Source: Laccaria trichodermophora (lineage: Eukaryota; Basidiomycota; Agaricomycetes; Agaricales; Hydnangiaceae). From it: DNA of 64,000 nt. The first letter of the stretch is position 1; every line of letters begins with the position of its first letter. The notes below the pieces were generated by a model. The model was not told where the DNA came from, ran no database searches, and saw nothing but the letters and a program-made list of their open reading frames with translations. The position numbers and the translations under genes are program-made. Shown here piece by piece: positions 58,011-64,000 of this stretch. Location: contig JACTVC010000026.1 of the NCBI GenBank assembly GCA_018417955.1, forward strand, positions 1 through 64,000. The letters are read 5' to 3'.

Positions 58011-60219
58011 AATATCGTCGATCGAAGATTGTAGAAGTCACCTAGGGTATGATAGCTCGAAGCGTTGTGGTATGTTGCGTCGACAATGTTATTCGTGAGA
58101 GTGGTGGAAAAGCGGAATAGAATACTCCGATAAAATCACACCACAATCGCACATGTTGAGAGTTATCTTCAGGAAGCCTCTAAAGATGACCAACAGCAAC
58201 ACCATTCGCAGAATTTCAACCCGAAATTGGACGTATGTTTTAGCCTGATCTCCTGAAAACACACAAGGGAAGGCGTCAAACTTGATAGCCTTGGGAAACT
58301 AATGACGGAATAATGTTACACTCGTCCTCGACATCAGACGCCATTGCCTCCGTGGCTATCAAACATTCGCTGATAAGGTGTACGAAGACGTCGTGAGGGC
58401 CCCTCCAGTGTCGCTAAACTCGTATCAAGATGAATGAGTTGGTTCCTACTCAACTGTCGGTGTAGTGGCGTCGTGGAGAGGCTGAATGACCGCATCCGCA
58501 TCCGTACCAACGGAAGGGTGTTTAGAAACCTCGTCTTTCGATGGACGGGGAGAAGATCTCTACTTGGTAGTAAGTGTCTGGCTGGTACCTGAAAGATATT
58601 GAGGGGTACGAAAGTTAAAATAACAACCGCTGTGGAGTATAATTGAATTGGACGGCGGAGATGGGATACAAGTATGGGACATAGATGGCGAAAACCTAAG
58701 ACCGGATATCAGATTTTGGCGTCGAGTTTTTTCATCGTGTACAAAGTCTCCTTCTGACTGGTAAGACATCTACATTGCGAGAACCAGATATCTGAGAAGT
58801 TTGGATCTTGTAATACTGGCGATCGTGTGAAAGATACAATTCTAAGTAGACGCACGTCATATTTTGAACGCCTAAGTATAGATTCTAGGCCTGTATGGTG
58901 AAATGCTGACGCCGGATATCAGAGCTGCAATTTGGGTAAGAGAGGTTGTTCCTGAATTCTAGCGTTGAATACCTTCCTTGGCGCACGGAGTCGAGGCCTT
59001 CTCACCATGACAAATATAACGCATAATTTCTGCTGAAAATACGAGCAATATTTGAGCAATTTGAATATAAGACGACAAGGGCGCATTGCACAGTAGCCCT
59101 CTGAGGAGTGCCATCAGCAGTGATATTCAACCCCTTTTCCGTGCAGTAGTTTTCGCAGACTTCGCACATCTACGCTGCATTAATTTGAGCGATTGCCTAG
59201 AAAGTCTGTGATTAGATTTATAAAGAGGGGAACTGATAAAAATCGACCCCGACTGATCTTTATACACGCAAATTTGTCAATTTCTGAATGGCGACAGTCT
59301 GAGGCCGGATATCAGGATCGAGCCTAGGCAGATAATTTGTTCCAAGATGCTTTCTAGGATGGGCGGAAGGTAGGTCGACGCCTCGTCTTGATAAACCAGA
59401 ATGATCAAATGTCCGAGCCGCATGGACACGGCAGCATATTGATAGTAGCGGCTTTGCAAGATTCTGAAAGGTCAAAGTACTTTCTCCATATATCATTCAC
59501 GGACCATTGAGATGCGAGAGATATAAACCAACTCGCCTTGTTCAACGGAAGGCTTAGTGGGCTCTGCGTAGGGAAAGGCTTAAGCAAAATCGCAACTTCA
59601 AGTTGCCCAGAAAATATATTTTCCGCTGTGAACGGTGGCTTGTAAGCATCGTATCAGTAGGAATGTGCGTACGCTTATAGGAGTTCTCCTTTAAGTGCGC
59701 GCATGAGGTACTAAAGGTAATACACTCTGTACGGTGGCCGCTTCGCTGGCCTAAACCTAAGCCAGTCCGGCAGGCCACAAGCTGGCAGTGGGGCTCCGAA
59801 GGTCAAAAGGGGGATCCAGCCAGGAAAAAGTCGGGGTTATTCACCCTGAACGGGGAACGTTCATCATACAAATTTTGAATGGGGGGTATAGTTCATAAAT
59901 CTGTTGAGAATTTTGTTTTAAGGTCTTAAATTCAGTCGATACATCACCAAAAGGAAATGATAAAATTAAGGTCAACTTCTCACCAAAATCCATGGCGAGA
60001 CACTTCGAACGATTCAAGGCTCAATACAGAGGCATTGCAAAAGCTTCAACAGGTCATCGACGGGTATCAAGTCGGCAAAGATTTTCTAAAGTGTCGTAGA
60101 GAGGAAATGCTGTGTTCAATGTTATGGCGGTTACTGAGCTCACATGACGAATTTGAACTTTTCTCCACACCACCTCCAGACCTCCACGCGCCGTCTCCAG
60201 GCATCCATATTGCTCTAAA
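58011..60219. other. Intergenic between GMP synthase and XRN1
   Basis: Three copies of CCGGATATCAG occur at about 58702, 58912 and 59305; the first and third share about 28 similar bases. No gene was recognised. The promoter of XRN1 should lie before 60220. Confidence 0.45.
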
Positions 60220-63200
60220 ATGGGTAAGTAAACATCAATTTATGTTCAATGGGGCCAACTGATAGTCATTGGCAATAGGTATCCCCAAGGTTCGTCGCTG
60301 TCCGGGTGATTTTGGCGATTATTGACGGTTCTTCAGTTCTTCCGATACATCTCGTTCGTTGGTTGTAATTCGCCTCGTTTTAACCCTCTCTGATCGTGAC
60401 TTAGAGAGAGATACCCATTGACCTCGCAGTTGATACAGGAGAACAAGATTCCAGAGTTTGGTGGGTGGCGTATGACCTGGAAAGAGCGTTACCAATGACA
60501 TTACTCTCAGACAACCTTTACCTGGATTTCAACGGAATCATCCACAACTGTGCGTCTCTTCTACTCAAGAGTTGTTTTCTATACTGAAACCCTCTAGGCT
60601 CTCACCCGAACGATGAGGACGCCCATTTCCGCCTTTCAGAAGAACAGATATTCACTTCGATATTCACATACGTGGATCATCTCTTTGGCAAGATCAAGCC
60701 GAAGAAACTTTTTTTCATGGCGGTGGACGGGGTGGCACCGAGGGCGAAGATGAATCAGCAACGCAGCAGGCGTTTCAGAACCGCGAAGGAGGCAAAGGAG
60801 GTCCGGCAGAAAGCTGAATTGAAGGGAGAGAAGTTGCCGACGGAGAAGGCGTTTGATAGTAACTGCATTACACCAGGTAAGTTTCTATTCCTCTCTTTGG
60901 TGCAGCGCTCCTTCCCCCCACGCCGTGACTCTTGTTCCTTCTATCCCTTTCGTCCTGCATCCCAAAATCTATATCTCCCCCCTTGATTCTTTTTGCACTG
61001 GACACGTAACTCCTCGACTCTCGATGTTCCATACTTACTTTGCATGTCTTTCCCCATTTTCCCCCTCACAATCGCTGTCGTCTCACAACTCTTCTTGTGC
61101 ACATACGTCAAGAAGAGATTCGGCCATTCACTGGGTTGAAACTCCCTCTACCCTTTCTTCTTCTACGTACTTACCGAACATTTCGCTACTTCGTCGTGCA
61201 TAGCTTGTTCACCACTGACAGCCTTCATCAGGGACACCATTCATGGCACGATTATCCGACCAGCTGCGGTATTTTATCAACAAGAAGATTTCAGAGGATT
61301 CGAATTGGCGCAACGTCGAAGTGGTACTGTCAGGGCATGAGGTCCCCGGAGAGGGCGAGCATAAGATCATGGAATACATTCGCCTATCGCGCGCGCAGCC
61401 TGGTTACAACCCCAACGTCCGACATTGCCTGTACGGCCTTGATGCCGACTTGATCATGTTGGGGTTGTTAAGCCATGATCCCCACTTCTGTCTGCTTCGT
61501 GAGGAGGTCAAGTTTGGCCCAGCGTCGCGGAAGAAAGGGAACACGAGGTACTTGGTTCACCTTACCCACGTTGGGGCTACTAACGCCTTTTTTTTTTTTC
61601 GCACTAGCTTAGAATCAATCAACTTTTATCTACTCCATCTCTCGTTGATGAGAGAGTATCTTGATCTCGAATTCCACGAGATCCAACCGATGTTGCCGTT
61701 CGACTATAACCTCGAACGGGTGATTGACGACTTTATTCTTCTCGCTGTCTTTGTGGGGAACGATTTTCTGCCCAATCTTCCCGATCTTCATATACATGAG
61801 AATGGGCTCGAAAAGTTATTTGATGTATACAAGAAAGTATTGCCGGGTTTGGGTGAGTGTCTTCCCGTTCGCTTTTTGCTGCATTTCTAACCCGTCGTTA
61901 TAGATGGTTATATTAACGAGGGGGGAGTGATCAACACAAAGAGACTGCAAGTCATTTTGGACGAAATGACTCAATGGGAACAGGGGGTGTTTGAGAAGGA
62001 GTATTCCGATTTGAATTGGTACAAGGGGAAGCAAGCAAAACATGTCAAAGAGATGGAAGACGGGCGGAAACGGGCGAGGCTAGGTATGCTCTCATTGGGA
62101 TTGTCTCTTGCGCAATGCTGACGTTGGTGACAGTTTTAACTACGGCGCAGAGGGAGATCTTCGATAAGATCAAGGCGTTTGTGATTGAGAACAGGAACAC
62201 GCCCTCGCCTTCACATTATCGAGCCGCAAGGCTGACGATGATAAACTCGTTCCCTGCGAGGGAGCGAGTATTCATCACCAAGTTGACGGAGGATCTGCAC
62301 CTGAGTGTGACATGGGACGAGTATGATGAGGAGGACAGGAATCTGGTGACGTGGCGGTTCCCGAGAGCACTGGAAGATGAGCCTGAGGCGGGCGAGCAGA
62401 AGGAGGATAGTGAGTGGGAAGACGAGGATGAGGTTGAAGATGAGGAAAGCAAAGCGGCCGTTGATCGTGTGCTGAAGAAGTATGAGAAGGCGCCTGTTGA
62501 AGATGTCGATGCAGATGGGACCTTTGAGGAGCGGCATGAACGGTCTGTGAAAGAGAAGATGGACGAGTGGAAGCGAGGTTATTATAAGGTTGGAAGCCTT
62601 TTGTTGTTTGGAGTGAGGTTTGGGCTGACAAGACACCATCACAGGGAAAACTAGGGATATCTTATCACGACCCGACTGAAATGGGTGATCTGATCTACCG
62701 ATATGTCGAAGGCCTGCAGTGGGTCATGCATTATTACTACAGTGGAGTTGCATCATGGGGATGGTTCTACAACTATCATTACGCTCCTCGGATTTCAGGT
62801 TTGTGTCGTCAGGTTGGATGTTGAATATTGTTCATGTTGCCAATCACAGATTTGAGGGGAGTTGACGAAATGTCTTTTGATTTTCAGTTGGGAACGCCGT
62901 TCAAGCCGTACCAGCAGCTTATGGGCGTGTTGCCCGTTGCTAGCATGGATCACATCCCGCTGGCTTATCAGGTAGCTATCTACGTTCAGATATGAGTGCC
63001 AGCTGACGGTTCTCCGAAGGATCTCATGTACGATCCAAACTCGCCGATCCTCGACTTTTACCCTCTCGAGTTCGAGCAAGATCTCAACGGGAAAAAGCAA
63101 GACTGGGAGGCGATTGTCAAAATCCCATTCATCGATGAAGAGAGGCTGCTGAGGGCAATGGCTGGTACGTCGCTAAAGTACGGTCTTACGACACCAGCTT

Positions 63201-64000
63201 ATATATTCACTTTTAGCTCGTGATCATCGTCTCACCCCCGAGGAGAAAAAACGGAACACTTGGGGCTTGAGCTCGAAGTTCAGTTTCAACCCCGGCGAGC
63301 CCACTGTCTATCCTTCGTCTCTGCCTGGATTCTTCCCCCCTCTCTATCGATGCACCTGCAAGACGGAGTCGTTTGATCTCCCGACTCTTGATGGGCTACA
63401 TCTCATTCCCGGCCTTTGCGAAGGAGTATTCCTAGGTACAGAAGCTTTGGCCGGATTCCCATCCCTCAAAACACTTCCACACACGGCGCTGCTGGGATAC
63501 CATGGTGTGAACGTCCATGGTTCGGAAAGCCGGAACAAATCGATGGTGGTCCATATACGAAACCCGTATGAGGGGATGAAGACGGAAGAAGTAGCCAGCA
63601 AGATGATTGGCGAACGGACGTTTATGGGCTGGCCGTTCTTGCAGGAAGGATCAGTTGTGGCGGTCTCTGATTCGTTGTTCAAGTACGAGAAGATGACGGT
63701 CGTACCTGGGACACCGGCCAAGGTCGTCTCAAACCCACACGCGCCACAAGGATTGGGCCATTGGAAGATGAAGGCCGATCGTATTGAGCAGGTTTACTCA
63801 AAACGATCTGGAGTCATCACAGGCACTGTTGACATTCTCCTGCACGTCCTTCCTCTGAAAGGTGAGTATCTTATCCACCTTTTGATGGGGGGTTGCTGAC
63901 ACTCTACGACACCTCAAGGCCTCAAACGATTGGAGTCTGGTGCCTTTGTGAAGTACTATGAGGGCCCAGAGAGGGAAACGGAACATGCGGTGCAGATGTG
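60220..64000 (+). CDS. xrn1: 5'-3' exoribonuclease XRN1, 5' part (truncated by window end)
   Basis: XRN1 degrades decapped cytoplasmic mRNA from the 5' end. The N-terminus MGIPKFFRYISERYPL is spread over tiny exons: ATGG (60220-60223), 11 nt (60279-60289), 17 nt (60337-60353) and 56 nt (60405-60460). Then [20 protein letters not shown] follows with catalytic acidic residues. Later landmarks are [69 protein letters not shown], and [21 protein letters not shown]-terminal to these lie [14 protein letters not shown] and [20 protein letters not shown]. An acidic insert sits near 62.4 kb. The gene continues past base 64000 with an intron near 63860. The enzyme core appears intact. Confidence 0.93.

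Overview
The window is one end of a chromosome of a filamentous basidiomycete, most likely an agaricomycete. It opens with 20 perfect copies of AACCCT, the C-rich strand of a TTAGGG telomere. The genes are split by many introns of about 45-70 nt. The protein families (Plavaka-type transposase, DUF6698, fungal SLATT domain, XlnR-like Zn2Cys6 regulators, phi-like GSTs, XRN1) are typical of mushroom-forming fungi. No ribosomal RNA gene, convincing intact tRNA or CRISPR array was seen.

Layout. 1-6.4 kb is decayed subtelomere: telomere repeat, a short interstitial telomere tract with two palindromes, a frameshifted GST pseudogene, a GST first exon joined to a SLATT two-transmembrane relic, and a Rossmann-fold reductase-like gene. 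6.4-18.6 kb holds two paralogous Zn2Cys6 transcription-factor genes in convergent orientation, flanking a secreted CE4 chitin deacetylase gene and some unrecognised coding-like sequence. 18.6-33.3 kb is rich in transposons: a 501-bp hAT-type non-autonomous element, a tRNA-like/SINE-like segment, a nearly complete Plavaka-type transposase gene split by a 669-bp TA-flanked element, a DUF6698 gene, and an AT-rich island of nested miniature elements. 34.3-35.9 kb carries an Sfp1-like zinc-finger gene. 35.9-42.6 kb is gene-poor with degenerate tandem repeats. From 42.7 kb onward the content is conserved and core-like: a DUF1752/DUF3295 (AreA GATA-like) regulator, a three-repeat Myb protein, GMP synthase, and the 5' part of the exoribonuclease XRN1, which runs off the window.

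The genes do not form one pathway. The window grades from a telomere-proximal accessory zone (detoxification-like relics, cell-wall enzyme, duplicated regulators, mobile DNA) to housekeeping genes. The observations most worth a second look are a 6-nt microexon, present in both transcription-factor paralogs, that supplies the third zinc-binding cysteine; a run of very small 5' exons in XRN1 (4, 11 and 17 nt); the TA-flanked insertion in the transposase, whose removal restores the frame; two different hAT-like elements with exact 8-bp target duplications; and a GST/SLATT junction. All gene models are hand-made from splice signals and family knowledge. No database or transcript evidence was available.
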